From: an uncultured Prochlorococcus sp.
GTDB taxonomy: Bacteria; Cyanobacteriota; Cyanobacteriia; PCC-6307; Cyanobiaceae
Length of the DNA stretch: 64,000 nt
Assembly: GCA_902527105.1 (NCBI GenBank)
Contig: CABZNT010000001.1
Coordinates: 121,896-185,895 of the forward strand
Direction of reading: 5' to 3'
Part shown: one piece after another, positions 9,682 to 19,609 of the stretch
How positions within the stretch are numbered: position 1 is the stretch's first letter
Layout: every line of letters starts with the position of its first letter
Notes under the pieces: generated by a model
Told to the model about the DNA's origin: nothing
Seen by the model: the letters and a program-made list of their open reading frames with translations, nothing else
Databases searched by the model: none
Position numbers and translations under genes: made by a program

Positions 9682-10716
9682 TTATTGCTTGTCTAATTGT
9701 CTAAGTTTTTTTGCTATTTCTGGTAATTTTTTAAAAATACTTGAACTCCTTAGCCATGATTTATTTTCCATCGCGGGGAAACCACTAATTACCTTGCCAT
9801 CTTCTATGTCACAATGTATTCCGCATTTTGAACTAGCTATGACATTATTTCCAACTTTGACTCTATTGTTGACTCCTACTTGCCCAGCCAAAATAACACC
9901 ATCTCCAATATTTGCTCCTCCAGCGATGCCAACTTGAGCTGCAAATGCACAATTCTTTCCAATTTTAACTCCATGACCTATTTGTATTAAATTATCCAAC
10001 TTTGTTCCCTCATCAATAAAAGTAAATCCAACTGCAGGTCTATCAATACAACAATTCGTTCCAATTTCTACGTAACTCATTATTTTTACACCACCTTTTT
10101 GAGGCATCTTTACCCATTTGCCATTTTTAGGGATAAAACCAAATCCCTCTGATCCAATAACAGAATTTGAATTAATTACACAATTATTTTTTAGAGTGGT
10201 ATTTTCGTAAATAACGCAATTTGGATGAATTATATTATTATTTCCTATTCGAACATTTCCTAAAATTGATGATCCTGGAAGAATATTATTATTGTCACCA
10301 ATTACAGTATTTTCTCCAATATAGACATTAGATCCAATATGGCAATCTGCTCCAATTATTGCTGTTTTATCTATAACCGCTGAAGCGTGTATTCCTGGTT
10401 TGAAATTGATCGTTTTATATAAACAATTCAATACTTCAGCAAATGCAATTCTTGGATTTTTAACGATTATGTTGGATATATTTAGTTTCTTTAGGGCATT
10501 AACGATTTCATCGTTTTTAGAAGTTATTATTGCTGATGCTTTAGTTTGATCTAATTTTTCTTTAAGGACATTGTTTTCTTCTAAAAAAGATATTTGATGT
10601 TTAACTGCAGCATCTAATGAGGCAGCGTCATCAATATTTAAATCTTCAAAAATATTGGCACTAATAAAATTTGAATTTCCTTTTTTTATTAGATCAACTA
10701 AATCACTTAAAAGCAT
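9682..10716 (-). CDS. lpxD: UDP-3-O-acyl-glucosamine N-acyltransferase LpxD
   Basis: A 344-residue acyltransferase of lipid A synthesis. An N-terminal substrate-binding domain (about 1-100) precedes a left-handed beta-helix of hexapeptide repeats (IGADCHIGSNVYIGENTVIG and many more) to about 310. The helix includes the catalytic-site region IQIGHGVKIGKNCAFAAQVGIAG with its conserved His. A short C-terminal helix ends the protein. Closely spaced with proB upstream (19 bases) and leuB downstream. Confidence 0.94.
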   Translation of the reverse strand: MLLSDLVDLIKKGNSNFISANIFEDLNIDDAASLDAAVKHQISFLEENNVLKEKLDQTKASAIITSKNDEIVNALKKLNISNIIVKNPRIAFAEVLNCLYKTINFKPGIHASAVIDKTAIIGADCHIGSNVYIGENTVIGDNNNILPGSSILGNVRIGNNNIIHPNCVIYENTTLKNNCVINSNSVIGSEGFGFIPKNGKWVKMPQKGGVKIMSYVEIGTNCCIDRPAVGFTFIDEGTKLDNLIQIGHGVKIGKNCAFAAQVGIAGGANIGDGVILAGQVGVNNRVKVGNNVIASSKCGIHCDIEDGKVISGFPAMENKSWLRSSSIFKKLPEIAKKLRQLDKQ

Positions 10717-10735
10717 TTTTCAGTTTTAATTTTTT

Positions 10736-11818
10736 CTAAGAGAGAGCAAGAACATCTCTATGTACGACAATTATGGAGGAGTTGTTATTTTCTTTATTAT
10801 TTAAGATACTTCTTAATTTGTCGCTACTCATTGATACTAAACCTTTTGCAACTTCTTTATCATTTGTGTTCACGATTTTAACTGCCTGATTAACCGTAAA
10901 GTTTCCTTCTACATTCTTAACACCAACCGCTAAAAGTGAAGCACCTTTTTTTTTAATTGCAAAAGAAGCCCCATCATCTAAAGTGATTTTGCCTACTGTT
11001 TGAATTGCATGTGAAAGCCAACTTTTTTTGTTACCTATAGGTTTTTCTACTGGATAAAATAAAGTTCCAATTTTATTATCATTAAATATTTCAATTAAGT
11101 TTTTATTATTAGTTCCATCAACTAGTTGGACTTCAACTCCACCTTTTGTTGCTATTTCGGCAGAAATCAATTTTGTAGAAATTCCTCCTGTTCCCCATGC
11201 ATTATTGGAATTTAGAATATTTTTATCTTTAATTTCTTTTAATTCACTATTATGAACTTCTTTAATAGGTTGCGCATCTTTATTATTACGTGGATCTTTT
11301 GAGTATAGATTTTCAATATCGGTTAATAGAATTAGCTTGTTAGCATTTATAGCTAAGGCAACTAAAGCAGAGAGGGTATCATTATCTCCATATTTAAGCT
11401 CTTCATTAGCTACGGTATCATTTTCATTTACTATTGGAATAATATTCAAATCTATTAATTTTTTTAAAGTTTTAGAAGCGTTATTAAAGGATTCTCGTGA
11501 ATTGAAATCAGCTTTAGTTATTAAAATTTGAGCAATATTATGACCTAATTTATTAAATGCTTTATCGTATAAGGACATTAAATTAACTTGACCTACTGCA
11601 GCAGTAGCTTGAAGAGTACTTAAATCATTTGGTCTGGTTTTAATATTCAATTTTTGGCAACCTAATCCAACGGCTCCACTAGTTACTAAAATTAAGTTGT
11701 TTCCTTTTGAAAGAAAATTTGTAAAGGATCTAGATAGGGTTTCAATAACTTCTTCTGTAGATGTTTCCTTTGTCCCTCTTAAAATACTGGTACCAATTTT
11801 TATAACCCAAGTTTTCAT
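10736..11818 (-). CDS. proB: Glutamate 5-kinase with PUA domain
   Basis: A 360-residue ProB, first step of proline synthesis from glutamate. The amino-acid kinase fold shows VIKIGTSIL at the N-terminus, [28 protein letters not shown] and GTGGISTKL (nucleotide and effector sites). Residues from about 275 form the PUA domain ([24 protein letters not shown]). Its ATG overlaps the stop of the upstream phosphatase gene by 4 bases (ATGA), so they are translationally coupled. Confidence 0.95.
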   Translation of the reverse strand: MKTWVIKIGTSILRGTKETSTEEVIETLSRSFTNFLSKGNNLILVTSGAVGLGCQKLNIKTRPNDLSTLQATAAVGQVNLMSLYDKAFNKLGHNIAQILITKADFNSRESFNNASKTLKKLIDLNIIPIVNENDTVANEELKYGDNDTLSALVALAINANKLILLTDIENLYSKDPRNNKDAQPIKEVHNSELKEIKDKNILNSNNAWGTGGISTKLISAEIATKGGVEVQLVDGTNNKNLIEIFNDNKIGTLFYPVEKPIGNKKSWLSHAIQTVGKITLDDGASFAIKKKGASLLAVGVKNVEGNFTVNQAVKIVNTNDKEVAKGLVSMSSDKLRSILNNKENNNSSIIVVHRDVLALS

Positions 11819-12309
11819 TTTATAAAATGAGAAAGTAATTTTTCTATTGTTAAAGTCAAATTAAATTTTATAGGCAAGCCATCTCTATTTAATCGCTTAA
11901 CTAATATTGTTTTTATATTACATCTATTACCAACAATAATATCTGTAAAAATTCTGTCCCCAATAATGGCTATATTTTCGGGATTAATGTCAATTTCTTT
12001 GATTGCAGACAAAGTTACTTTTCTTCGTGGCTTTGATGCATTATATTTGTACCTCAAATTTAATTCTTTCGCTAATTTTGCGATTCTTTTTTTTGATGGA
12101 TTATTACTTATTAGATATATGGAGAAAAGTTTTTTAGATTCTATGATCCAATTTTTTACAGCTTTTGGTATTATATTTGATTTTCTATTAACTAGAGTCC
12201 CATCAACGTCTAGCAATAATGAATGAATTCCTTTTTTTTGCAACTCAGATTGAGAAATCGCATATATTGGTAAGTTTGAATCCCAATTGACTTTTAGGAT
12301 AGACCTCAT
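11815..12309 (-). CDS. YqeG/PGP-type HAD phosphatase
   Basis: A 164-residue HAD-superfamily protein. The nucleophile motif is [11 protein letters not shown] near residue 32-42, then ISNNPS, and the [13 protein letters not shown] motif carries the metal-binding Asp pair. This is the YqeG family, related to phosphatidylglycerophosphate phosphatases of mitochondria and plants. A role in phosphatidylglycerol synthesis for thylakoid membranes is plausible but inferred. Starts at ATG 12309, 6 bases after the DUF3727 gene. Confidence 0.88.
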   Translation of the reverse strand: MRSILKVNWDSNLPIYAISQSELQKKGIHSLLLDVDGTLVNRKSNIIPKAVKNWIIESKKLFSIYLISNNPSKKRIAKLAKELNLRYKYNASKPRRKVTLSAIKEIDINPENIAIIGDRIFTDIIVGNRCNIKTILVKRLNRDGLPIKFNLTLTIEKLLSHFIK

Positions 12310-12315
12310 TAATTT

Positions 12316-12852
12316 TTAAGAACTTCTTTTTTCAAGCTCAGTTTCAATCAAAGGTTGAATTTTATCGAACTCATCATCTTCAACTAATAAGGCACTTTTA
12401 TCTTTTAATTTACCCACAATAAAAAAAGGATCTAATGGAATATATAAGCCATATTCTTGGTCAAAAAGATTAAAGTTAACGAGCAATTCATAACTCTCAC
12501 TATCATCATCGGCGTAATCTTCTTCTAATTCATCGTAAATTGGTTCTTCAAGTTCTCCTGATACTGTTAACGTAACTGCTGATCTGATAAGTCTTAAATC
12601 ATGTTCCTGAAGAACAGCTTCAGCATTTTTTAGTATTTGTTCATTTTTATCTATTTTCTCAATTAGTTCAGGTTCATCTTTTTCATTTATCTTAAAAAGA
12701 CTTACTGGAGTATCAACTGGCGTTAATAAAGCATATTCTTGGCCTTCAACACTTACTAGTTGTTCAAGATAACAAAATAGCTCGTTACCATTTGAGTCAT
12801 TTAATAAAAGAGTCTGTGAATCATTATTATCATTTGAGTTGGCTTCTTTCAT
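12316..12852 (-). CDS. DUF3727-family protein
   Basis: A 178-residue acidic protein made of two similar halves. The first half has LFCYLEQLVSVEGQEYALLTPVDTPV and the second has ESYELLVNFNLFDQEYGLYIPLDPFFIVGKL, both typical of DUF3727 (related to the DUF1292 fold). The family is conserved in cyanobacteria and plastids without a proven function. The centre is Asp/Glu-rich (EELEEDYADDDSESYE). Sits in the packed run with the YqeG-type phosphatase and ruvX. Confidence 0.85.
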   Translation of the reverse strand: MKEANSNDNNDSQTLLLNDSNGNELFCYLEQLVSVEGQEYALLTPVDTPVSLFKINEKDEPELIEKIDKNEQILKNAEAVLQEHDLRLIRSAVTLTVSGELEEPIYDELEEDYADDDSESYELLVNFNLFDQEYGLYIPLDPFFIVGKLKDKSALLVEDDEFDKIQPLIETELEKRSS

Positions 12853-12878
12853 TTAAAAATTGTCTATCCTTTTTAATA

Positions 12879-13340
12879 CTAATATTTTATCTGACGTTTA
12901 CCAGCTATTTCTTCTAATTCAGGACCCTCTTCGATCCATTGTTCAAGTATTATTTTTGCTGAAAAACTATCAATCAATCCGGATTTATCTTTTTTTATTC
13001 CAAATCTATCTGAAGATTCCCAAGTTGAACTATGTTCGTTGACGTAAGAGAATGGGAGCTTTAATTCATTTGAAAGTAATTGACCGTATTTTTTACAGTC
13101 AATAGCTTGAGTGGTCATTCGACCTTCATCATCTAGTGGGATTCCCACAATAAACCCAGTCAAATTAAATTCATTTATATAATTTCTAATGATTTTAATC
13201 TCTTGATTATTTTTAAATCGTTTTACTGCGGGAAGTATATTTGATGTTATGCATAGGGGATCACAATAAGCTAATCCAATTCTTTTGGTACCTATATCCA
13301 AACTCAAAATTGACTTGGGTTTAGGTTTGCAAAATTTCAC
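12879..13340 (-). CDS. ruvX: RuvX/YqgF RNase H-fold nuclease
   Basis: A 153-residue member of the YqgF family, implicated in pre-16S rRNA 5' processing and formerly listed as a Holliday junction resolvase. Visible: [16 protein letters not shown] with the first catalytic Asp, [12 protein letters not shown], and [16 protein letters not shown] with the last acidic residue. The usual DER.ST motif reads NEHSST here, so one acidic position differs. Start is GTG 13340, overlapping the upstream gene's stop by 4 bases (GTGA). Confidence 0.9.
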   Translation of the reverse strand: MKFCKPKPKSILSLDIGTKRIGLAYCDPLCITSNILPAVKRFKNNQEIKIIRNYINEFNLTGFIVGIPLDDEGRMTTQAIDCKKYGQLLSNELKLPFSYVNEHSSTWESSDRFGIKKDKSGLIDSFSAKIILEQWIEEGPELEEIAGKRQIKY

Positions 13341-14392
13341 TTGGTTTTTAATGGAAAAGGCGATGGATATGGATTACCTTGTGGACTTAATTTTTCAAAG
13401 ATTGATTCTAAAGATTGATTTATTATATTTACTTGTTTGGCTTCATTTTTAACTATTGTGTTCCTGATAAGGATTACTTCTTGATTTTTTTCTTTGAGAT
13501 TACATTCTTCGAGAAATAGATTTAATTGAGAATTTTCTTTATAGGTTTTTAAATATGAAATAGGCGAATTTTCAAAAAATCTTTTTATAAATTCTTTTAA
13601 AATAGAATTGAATCTCTTATCCCAATATCTACTTATGGTTAAAGTATAAATTTCTTCATTTTGATAATTAATATCTTTTAAAATTGTACATAAAACTGAA
13701 TTTTCATATATTAAGGCACCACTCTTAGAGTTATTTCTTTTAAGAATGTCGTCTTGATCAAAATCTAAAATATTTCTTATTAAGGGAGATTGATTTGATC
13801 TTATGAAATTAACTATTTTTAATATATTTTGTTTATTAATATTTTGGAATTCGTTAATTAAAGAATAGGCATTGGTATTTTGATTTATAGATTTATTTAG
13901 ATCAGAACCATCCCAAAGGACTATCTCTCCTAATGGTTGAAAGCCTAATTCTCTTGAGGTTGATATAAGGTCAACATTATTTATATCAGAATTAATTATC
14001 CAACTTGAAGTTTTGATTTCTTTTATTGAGATAGATTTTTTTATCAATCCTAAAGTCAATTGTTTATCAGTTAAAGAATACTTATTGTTAATCAACTTGG
14101 GGTTAGATATTTTTAAGCAAGTCTCTTTTTTGTTTAAAGGAAAAATATTTAAATAACCAATAATTTCCTTTCCATATATAGCAATTATGCATTTATTTTT
14201 ATTTTTCTTGAGATTATTTAAAAAAATTTTTAAGTCATCAAAGGTATTTATAATTGCCATCTTTAAAAACCAATTATTCAATTCCTTATTTTTAATATCT
14301 ATTAAAAGATTAATGTGCCTTATATGGAGTTCTTCAAAAGTTACTTCCATTCCTTTTTTAGATTGAAAAGAATAAGAGGTATCTTTTTTCAT
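13337..14392 (-). CDS. Conserved hypothetical protein with a GNAT-like N-terminal half
   Basis: A 351-residue protein. Residues about 15-165 look like a degenerate acetyltransferase fold: [17 protein letters not shown], then [19 protein letters not shown], and a strand/helix ending in [15 protein letters not shown]. The rest is unassigned and very Asn/Lys/Ile-rich. ATG 14392 abuts the upstream CofE-like gene; Met15 (KKGMEVTF) is an alternative start that better fits the domain. Part of the packed run ending at ruvX. I do not recognise a specific function. Confidence 0.6.
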   Translation of the reverse strand: MKKDTSYSFQSKKGMEVTFEELHIRHINLLIDIKNKELNNWFLKMAIINTFDDLKIFLNNLKKNKNKCIIAIYGKEIIGYLNIFPLNKKETCLKISNPKLINNKYSLTDKQLTLGLIKKSISIKEIKTSSWIINSDINNVDLISTSRELGFQPLGEIVLWDGSDLNKSINQNTNAYSLINEFQNINKQNILKIVNFIRSNQSPLIRNILDFDQDDILKRNNSKSGALIYENSVLCTILKDINYQNEEIYTLTISRYWDKRFNSILKEFIKRFFENSPISYLKTYKENSQLNLFLEECNLKEKNQEVILIRNTIVKNEAKQVNIINQSLESIFEKLSPQGNPYPSPFPLKTK

Positions 14393-15466
14393 TTACTTTT
14401 TTTCTCTTACTAATACTATAGGGGTTTTTTCATCTCCATTGCCAGCTGGATTAGATATTAAGCTTTTTTTGAGTATTTTATTTACTTTTTTATTTGAACT
14501 GGCTAAGACTTTCACACCTCCAAGATCATTAACATCAACAACAGCAACATCTATATTAAGATAGTTCGAGACCTCCTTACAAAATAAATCCGCATTTACA
14601 GGACCCATAACTATACTCTTGTCGTAAGGTGTAACTGTACCGCTTATATCATCAATAAGGGATGATTCCGAACCAGTTAACCTATAAAACATACCTTTAA
14701 TACCAACTAATTTGAAAAGAAATCCAATAAATAGTGCAAAGGTTATTCTTGTGACTCCAATTCTATTTATTAATAATTGCATTCCGCAAGCTGTTGCGAG
14801 ACTGCTTGTAGGGTGAAAAAAATAACATAAAGCTTTCGAAAATAAACTATATTCTAAATTTTGAGGGGAAATATATCTATTTTGCATAATCGCTAGCGGA
14901 CTCTCGCCGATTGTTAAAATATCATTTTTTTCTACAATTCCTTTGCAGTATTCAATCACAGTATTTACTGGATTATCAAAGCAACCAAGTAAATCAGTTT
15001 TAATGGCAAGAGCTTTATATTTATGATTTATTGGAATTTCAAAAACTTCTTTCAGCCTTTGTTTTTGACCATCTAAATTAATTAACAAACAATCCTTATT
15101 ATTAAAAATGCCAAAATGTCCATAGCTCTCCCAATATACCTTTAACCATAAATATTTTATTTTTTTTCTAAAATTATTATTGCTAAATTTGTATATGATT
15201 CTTACAAATAATTCTGAATTTGACTTGATAATTTTTGTTGGCCAGTAATTATTTAAATTCTTAATTTTATTATTTTCATATATATAAATATCTTCTTGAT
15301 AATTAAAATTTTGGCAATATTCGTTACCTTTGCTTTTAAAAAAATCTAATTCAAAATTTATATTAGATACCATCGTCTCTTTGGTTTTACTTTTATTAAT
15401 TATTTTTAAATCAATAATTAATTCGTTTAAACCTTCTTTTTTTTTGATCTTGTAATTTATAGGCAC
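14393..15466 (-). CDS. CofE-like (F420-0:gamma-glutamyl ligase) family protein, 5' end disrupted
   Basis: The 357 residues from the GTG at 15466 contain the CofE-like domain: IPINHKYKALAIKTDLLG, DILTIGESPLAIMQNRY, the glycine-rich metal/nucleotide region, YDKSIVMGPVNADLF and VAVVDVNDLGGVKVLA. Cyanobacteria have this family although most lack F420, so the real substrate is unknown. The frame stays open and looks coding for over 30 codons upstream of 15466 (SPKSKLNLVPINYK) without a standard start. The missing N-terminus is in another frame (see 15467-15561). Confidence 0.75.
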   Translation of the reverse strand: MPINYKIKKKEGLNELIIDLKIINKSKTKETMVSNINFELDFFKSKGNEYCQNFNYQEDIYIYENNKIKNLNNYWPTKIIKSNSELFVRIIYKFSNNNFRKKIKYLWLKVYWESYGHFGIFNNKDCLLINLDGQKQRLKEVFEIPINHKYKALAIKTDLLGCFDNPVNTVIEYCKGIVEKNDILTIGESPLAIMQNRYISPQNLEYSLFSKALCYFFHPTSSLATACGMQLLINRIGVTRITFALFIGFLFKLVGIKGMFYRLTGSESSLIDDISGTVTPYDKSIVMGPVNADLFCKEVSNYLNIDVAVVDVNDLGGVKVLASSNKKVNKILKKSLISNPAGNGDEKTPIVLVREKK

Positions 15467-15561
15467 CAGATTTAACTTTGATTTAGGTGAGTTTTTAATA
15501 TATAAATCTGAAAGAAATAAAAAAAAATTAAAAGAACCAATAGGATATTTATTAATATCAT
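15467..15561 (-). other. Probable out-of-frame N-terminus of the CofE-like protein
   Basis: ATG 15561 opens a frame coding for a membrane anchor (MILINILLVLLIFFYFFQIY) that runs out of frame at an A5 run (T's at 15492-15496 on the given strand). Adding one A would join it to KNSPKSKLNLVPINYK of the downstream frame, giving a single protein of about 389 residues with an N-terminal membrane helix. ATG 15561 lies 9 bases after the previous stop, normal for this run. One base is either lost, mis-sequenced or bypassed by slippage. Confidence 0.65.
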
Positions 15562-15570
15562 TTTTTTTAA

Positions 15571-16119
15571 TTAATTTTTGTTTTTATCTTTCTTTTCAGA
15601 AATAATACTGTTGTATTCATTAAAACTTTCTACAGAAAATTCCGTATCATTTATATCAATTCCTTTTAACTCTCCTATAATTTTGTTTAATTCATCTATA
15701 TTAATCATTCCATTTTGATCATATTTTACTTCACCATCACTACTTAAAATAATAGTTTGTGGAATTAATCCGTTCCAATAATAATTAGGTTCATTTCTTA
15801 GATCAGACTTTTCCTTATTCTGTATTTCATCAGTAGTTAGAGCAATGATATCTATATTATTCCTCCATATCAAATCTAAACCAGATATTATTGGAGCCAT
15901 AGCTTTACTATCCGAGCTATCGTCAAGATAAAAAAATAAAACTGCGACTCTTTTATTTTTTAATGATTCCTCAAGAGTTGTCTGGGGAGGAACTATAGCC
16001 CCATTCCCAGCATAAATAGGAAAAATGTTGCCATCGTAACTATTAGAATCTCTAGAGGCATTTGCTTTATATGGACTTAAGAAAATTAATGCTATTAGGA
16101 TCCATTGAATTATTTTCAT
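15571..16119 (-). CDS. Exported thioredoxin-fold protein without CXXC (PSI-accumulation-factor-like)
   Basis: A 182-residue protein with a signal peptide (IIQWILIALIFLSPYKANA). The mature domain has thioredoxin-like strands: KRVAVLFFYLDDSSDSKAMAP, IDIIALTTDEI, and IPQTIILSSDGEVKYDQNG with the fold's cis-proline. The redox CXXC is replaced by DDSSDS, so it is not a disulfide oxidoreductase. It resembles cyanobacterial proteins annotated as thylakoid photosystem I accumulation factors; that assignment is from memory of family names and moderately sure. The C-terminus is Lys/Asn-rich. Confidence 0.6.
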   Translation of the reverse strand: MKIIQWILIALIFLSPYKANASRDSNSYDGNIFPIYAGNGAIVPPQTTLEESLKNKRVAVLFFYLDDSSDSKAMAPIISGLDLIWRNNIDIIALTTDEIQNKEKSDLRNEPNYYWNGLIPQTIILSSDGEVKYDQNGMINIDELNKIIGELKGIDINDTEFSVESFNEYNSIISEKKDKNKN

Positions 16120-16133
16120 TAAAGTTTAAAAAC

Positions 16134-17750
16134 TTACTTTGAATTTGATCTTCCTAATCCTTGAAGGATTCCTTTCCCCACTAAACCGATAGCTTTGCCA
16201 ACAACCTTTGTAAGGAAAGTTACGAAGAGATTACCGATATATTTTACCGCAACTTCTAACTGCGGTGCTACGGCATCTCTTATCTCAACTAGCAATGTAA
16301 CTTGTTTTTGTAGCCATTCTAGATTCTCTAATTCTTTCTCCCTATTTTCATTTTTAAAGTAACGGGTAAATTTTTTCTCGATAATATCAATATATTCTCG
16401 TTTACTCTCATACAAATAGATAGGCATATAAATATTGTCGTGCCAGCGATTGTAGTTATTAATATTATTTCTAAATCTTTCAAAATTTCTTGTCGATTGT
16501 AATTCGGGATTTATAAGTACAGTTCTTAATTCAGGCCAAGAAGAACAAATATTAAAGATTTCAGAAGCTAATAAATTACAGTTCCTTATTGTCCAATTTG
16601 AAATTATATTTTCAAGGATCAAAAACGATTCTGTTTCATATAAAGGAAGTAATTTCCCATCATAGTCAAGAGCTTCATTTTTAATAATTGGCTCAATAAA
16701 CATTATTGATTCATGTGATTCTCTATCTATCTCTTCGCAACTTACCTCACTATAAATAAAATCATTTATTGAAATAGATTCGCTTCCTTTTTTTAATCGA
16801 AAATAGCTGTCTGTGATATTTGAAATTGTATTAACTTTAAGTTCTTTTATAAGAGAATTTAAATCATCTTTAAAATCCTTCTCCTTATAGTTTTCCTTAA
16901 TATTTTTCACTAAATTATCTAACTCATCTAACATTTTGCAAATTAGTCGTGAAATAAATTCTTTCTTGATCCCAGATAGAATTATTGATGAATTATTAAA
17001 TTCAACCTGTAAGTTAGTTGAGCTATACCTTTCTTTTAGTCTATTAAAAATTAAATTCCAAATTTCTGTAGTGTTTTTATTTTTAATGAATACAGTGTTC
17101 TTATTTTCAAGATTAATTTTATTTTCAGTGTAAACTGCCTCTGTATAAAGTTCTAGTGAATTACCCCATAAGAAAATTAGAAAAGATTTTGCAGTAATAA
17201 GTTCTCTTAATCTTCCTTTTAAAATGAATTTATAAAATTCTGGTGTTGAATCAGAGTTGACATATTTGAATATATAATTAATTTCAGAATCTATTTGTTT
17301 AAGACCTGAAGTTAGAATTTTTTGACTAAAAGAGAGAGGTTTATTTTTGTTTACTTGAACTCGAGAATTATTTTTAATATCAAAGACCCTTCCTCCATTT
17401 AAAATGGTATCAATAGATTCAAGAACTTTTTCTGAACTAGGATTTAAAAGAAAACCTTCAGTATTTAACGATGGAGAGGTATTTGCTACATAAATAAGTT
17501 CGCCGGAGAGGATTATAAGAAACTTTGAATCATCATATCTTTCTCTTAATTTTAATAACTCTAACCTTATAAGATCTTCTGATTGGAAATTAAGAACATT
17601 CCATATAACTAAATCCGGAGTTTTATCACTTGTTCCATTATCAAAATTAATGTCTAAATTTTGGTCTAGTGATGTCAACTTAAGCGATAAAGATTCTGCT
17701 ATTAAGCTTGGAGCAATAATCAATATCGATTTTTTTGAAATTAATTCCAA
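16134..17750 (-). CDS. DUF3685 (Ycf55-like) protein with degenerate receiver domain
   Basis: A 538-residue protein. Residues 1-125 have the strand order of a response-regulator receiver (KSILIIAPSLIAESL, PDLVIWNVL, FLIILSG), but the phospho-acceptor Asp is replaced by Asn and the first acidic pair is missing, so it probably cannot be phosphorylated. The rest matches the DUF3685 layout, ending in a hydrophobic segment (AVKYIGNLFVTFLTKVVGKAIGLVGK) that may contact membrane. The plastid homologue is Ycf55. Function unknown. Confidence 0.75.
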   Translation of the reverse strand: MELISKKSILIIAPSLIAESLSLKLTSLDQNLDINFDNGTSDKTPDLVIWNVLNFQSEDLIRLELLKLRERYDDSKFLIILSGELIYVANTSPSLNTEGFLLNPSSEKVLESIDTILNGGRVFDIKNNSRVQVNKNKPLSFSQKILTSGLKQIDSEINYIFKYVNSDSTPEFYKFILKGRLRELITAKSFLIFLWGNSLELYTEAVYTENKINLENKNTVFIKNKNTTEIWNLIFNRLKERYSSTNLQVEFNNSSIILSGIKKEFISRLICKMLDELDNLVKNIKENYKEKDFKDDLNSLIKELKVNTISNITDSYFRLKKGSESISINDFIYSEVSCEEIDRESHESIMFIEPIIKNEALDYDGKLLPLYETESFLILENIISNWTIRNCNLLASEIFNICSSWPELRTVLINPELQSTRNFERFRNNINNYNRWHDNIYMPIYLYESKREYIDIIEKKFTRYFKNENREKELENLEWLQKQVTLLVEIRDAVAPQLEVAVKYIGNLFVTFLTKVVGKAIGLVGKGILQGLGRSNSK

Positions 17751-17828
17751 GACTAGATTTCTTATCTCTTATACAAAATTAACTAACAATCAATGCAAAT
17801 ACCAGCCTTAAATTAATTTTTATACTCT

Positions 17829-18596
17829 TTAAGCGTAGTAATTTCTGTTTAAATCAAAGTCATTTAATCTCTCTGATGACAATACATTATTCGCTTCGTT
17901 TATCGTGAATTTATTTTCATATAGAGCTTTACCCACAATTACTCCAATGAGTCCAGAGTTTTCAAATTTTACTAGCGATAATAAATCAGAAATTGAACCA
18001 ACACCTCCTGAGGCTATTACTGGAATATCTGTAATTTCAAGTATGCTATTTATGAATTCTTCATTTGTCCCCTCTAACGTCCCATCTGTATTTATATCTG
18101 TAACAATAAAACTAGATATCTTAAATGAAGAAAACTCCTTTACTAAATCTGTGGCTGTTATATTAGATTGCTCAAGCCACCCCCTCGTACTAACTTTTCC
18201 ATCTTTTGCATCTATCCCAATAATTATCCTTCCAGGGAATTTATTTGATAAGTCTTTAACTAATTCTTTATTTTCTATTGCAGAGGTCCCCATGATAACT
18301 TTCTCAATACCATAAGAAAATAATTGTTCTATCCTTTCTTGAGACCTTATCCCTCCACCTATTTGAATGGGTATGTTAACCGTTTTTGCAATCTTTTTTA
18401 TCGATTTATCGTTTGTTGGGGATCCAGTTTTTGCAGCATCCAAATCAACTATATGTATATATTTTGCTCCTTCGCTTTCCCAAAATTTAGCCTGCTCGTG
18501 TGGCTCTTTTGTAAAGTCTTTTCTTTTATTAAAGTCGCCCTTAAAAAGCCTTACACACTTACCATTCATTAAATCAATTGCTGGTATTAGTTCCAT
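17829..18596 (-). CDS. hisA: Phosphoribosylformimino-AICAR ribotide isomerase HisA
   Basis: A 255-residue TIM-barrel isomerase of histidine synthesis (ProFAR to PRFAR). The catalytic Asp8 is in PAIDLMNGKCVRL and the second Asp in VTDINTDGTLEGTN. The phosphate-binding loops IQIGGGIR and VIASGGVGS are intact. Length is normal. Starts at ATG 18596 with a 78-base gap to the DUF3685 gene and diverges from the epimerase gene. Confidence 0.96.
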   Translation of the reverse strand: MELIPAIDLMNGKCVRLFKGDFNKRKDFTKEPHEQAKFWESEGAKYIHIVDLDAAKTGSPTNDKSIKKIAKTVNIPIQIGGGIRSQERIEQLFSYGIEKVIMGTSAIENKELVKDLSNKFPGRIIIGIDAKDGKVSTRGWLEQSNITATDLVKEFSSFKISSFIVTDINTDGTLEGTNEEFINSILEITDIPVIASGGVGSISDLLSLVKFENSGLIGVIVGKALYENKFTINEANNVLSSERLNDFDLNRNYYA

Positions 18597-18688
18597 AGAA
18601 TCATCCTTTTCATTAATTACTTCTTAGTAGTACTATTCAATATGTAATTCTATTTAAGATTACTACTTCAATTAAATATTTTTTGAAT

Positions 18689-19609
18689 ATGAAAATTCTT
18701 GTAATGGGTGGCACTAGATTTGTTGGCAAATCTTTGGTAGGAAAGTTATTAAGTAAAAATCATGAAATTGATATTTTTACGAGAGGTAATAGAGCTAATC
18801 CTGAAAAAACGAATTTAATTAAGGGTGATAGAAATAATTCAGAAGATATATTCAAGCTAAGAAATAAAAAGTATGATGTTGTTTATGATATTTCTGGAAG
18901 AGAGTTAGAACAAACCAAACTTCTTATAGAAAATTTAGATAGCTCTTTCCAGAGATATATATATGTCAGCTCTTCAGGTGTTTATAAAGATAATTGTGAA
19001 CTACCCTTAACCGAAGTTGATCCAATTGATCCAGATAGTAGGCACAAAGGAAAGTTTGAAACAGAAAATTGGTTAAAAAACCAAAAAATTCCTTTTACAA
19101 GTTTTAGACCTACTTATATTTATGGACCAGGAAATTATAATAAAATTGAAAATTGGTTTTTTGAAAGGTTATTTACTCAAAAATCTATACCAATCCCTGG
19201 TGACGGGTCTTTAATTACTCAGCTAGGCCATGTTTCTGATTTAACTGATGTAATGATTAGGTGCATGAATTTTGAAAATTCTAAAAATAATATTTACAAT
19301 TGTTCAGGTGAAAAAGGAGTAACAATAAAGGGTTTAATTTATTTCTGTGCGAATGTTCTTGGATTAAACCAAAATGAGATTTCATTAAGAACATTTGATT
19401 ACCAAAAATTAGATCCTAAATCTCGAAAGGGATTTCCAATTAGATTAAATCATTATCAGACTGATATCTCTAAGATAAAACGTGATTTAGAGTGGGTGCC
19501 AACTTTTGATTTACTTAATGGTTTAAAGGATAGTTTTGTGAAAGACTTTAATAGTAAAAAGAGTGAGGTGTTTGATGAGAATTCAGATCATATTCTTTTT
19601 AATTCTTAA
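18689..19609 (+). CDS. NAD-dependent epimerase/dehydratase, CSP41-like
   Basis: A 306-residue extended-SDR protein with the nucleotide-binding GGTRFVGK right at the N-terminus. YIYVSSSGVYKD, SFRPTYIYGPGNY and YNCSGEKGVTIKGL are as in plastid CSP41 and cyanobacterial homologues. These bind RNA or act on sugar nucleotides; CSP41 stabilises plastid transcripts. The ATG at 18689 places the Rossmann motif normally; an in-frame TTG lies 6 bases earlier. Its 3' end overlaps convergent pgsA by 27 bases. Confidence 0.82.
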   Translation: MKILVMGGTRFVGKSLVGKLLSKNHEIDIFTRGNRANPEKTNLIKGDRNNSEDIFKLRNKKYDVVYDISGRELEQTKLLIENLDSSFQRYIYVSSSGVYKDNCELPLTEVDPIDPDSRHKGKFETENWLKNQKIPFTSFRPTYIYGPGNYNKIENWFFERLFTQKSIPIPGDGSLITQLGHVSDLTDVMIRCMNFENSKNNIYNCSGEKGVTIKGLIYFCANVLGLNQNEISLRTFDYQKLDPKSRKGFPIRLNHYQTDISKIKRDLEWVPTFDLLNGLKDSFVKDFNSKKSEVFDENSDHILFNS

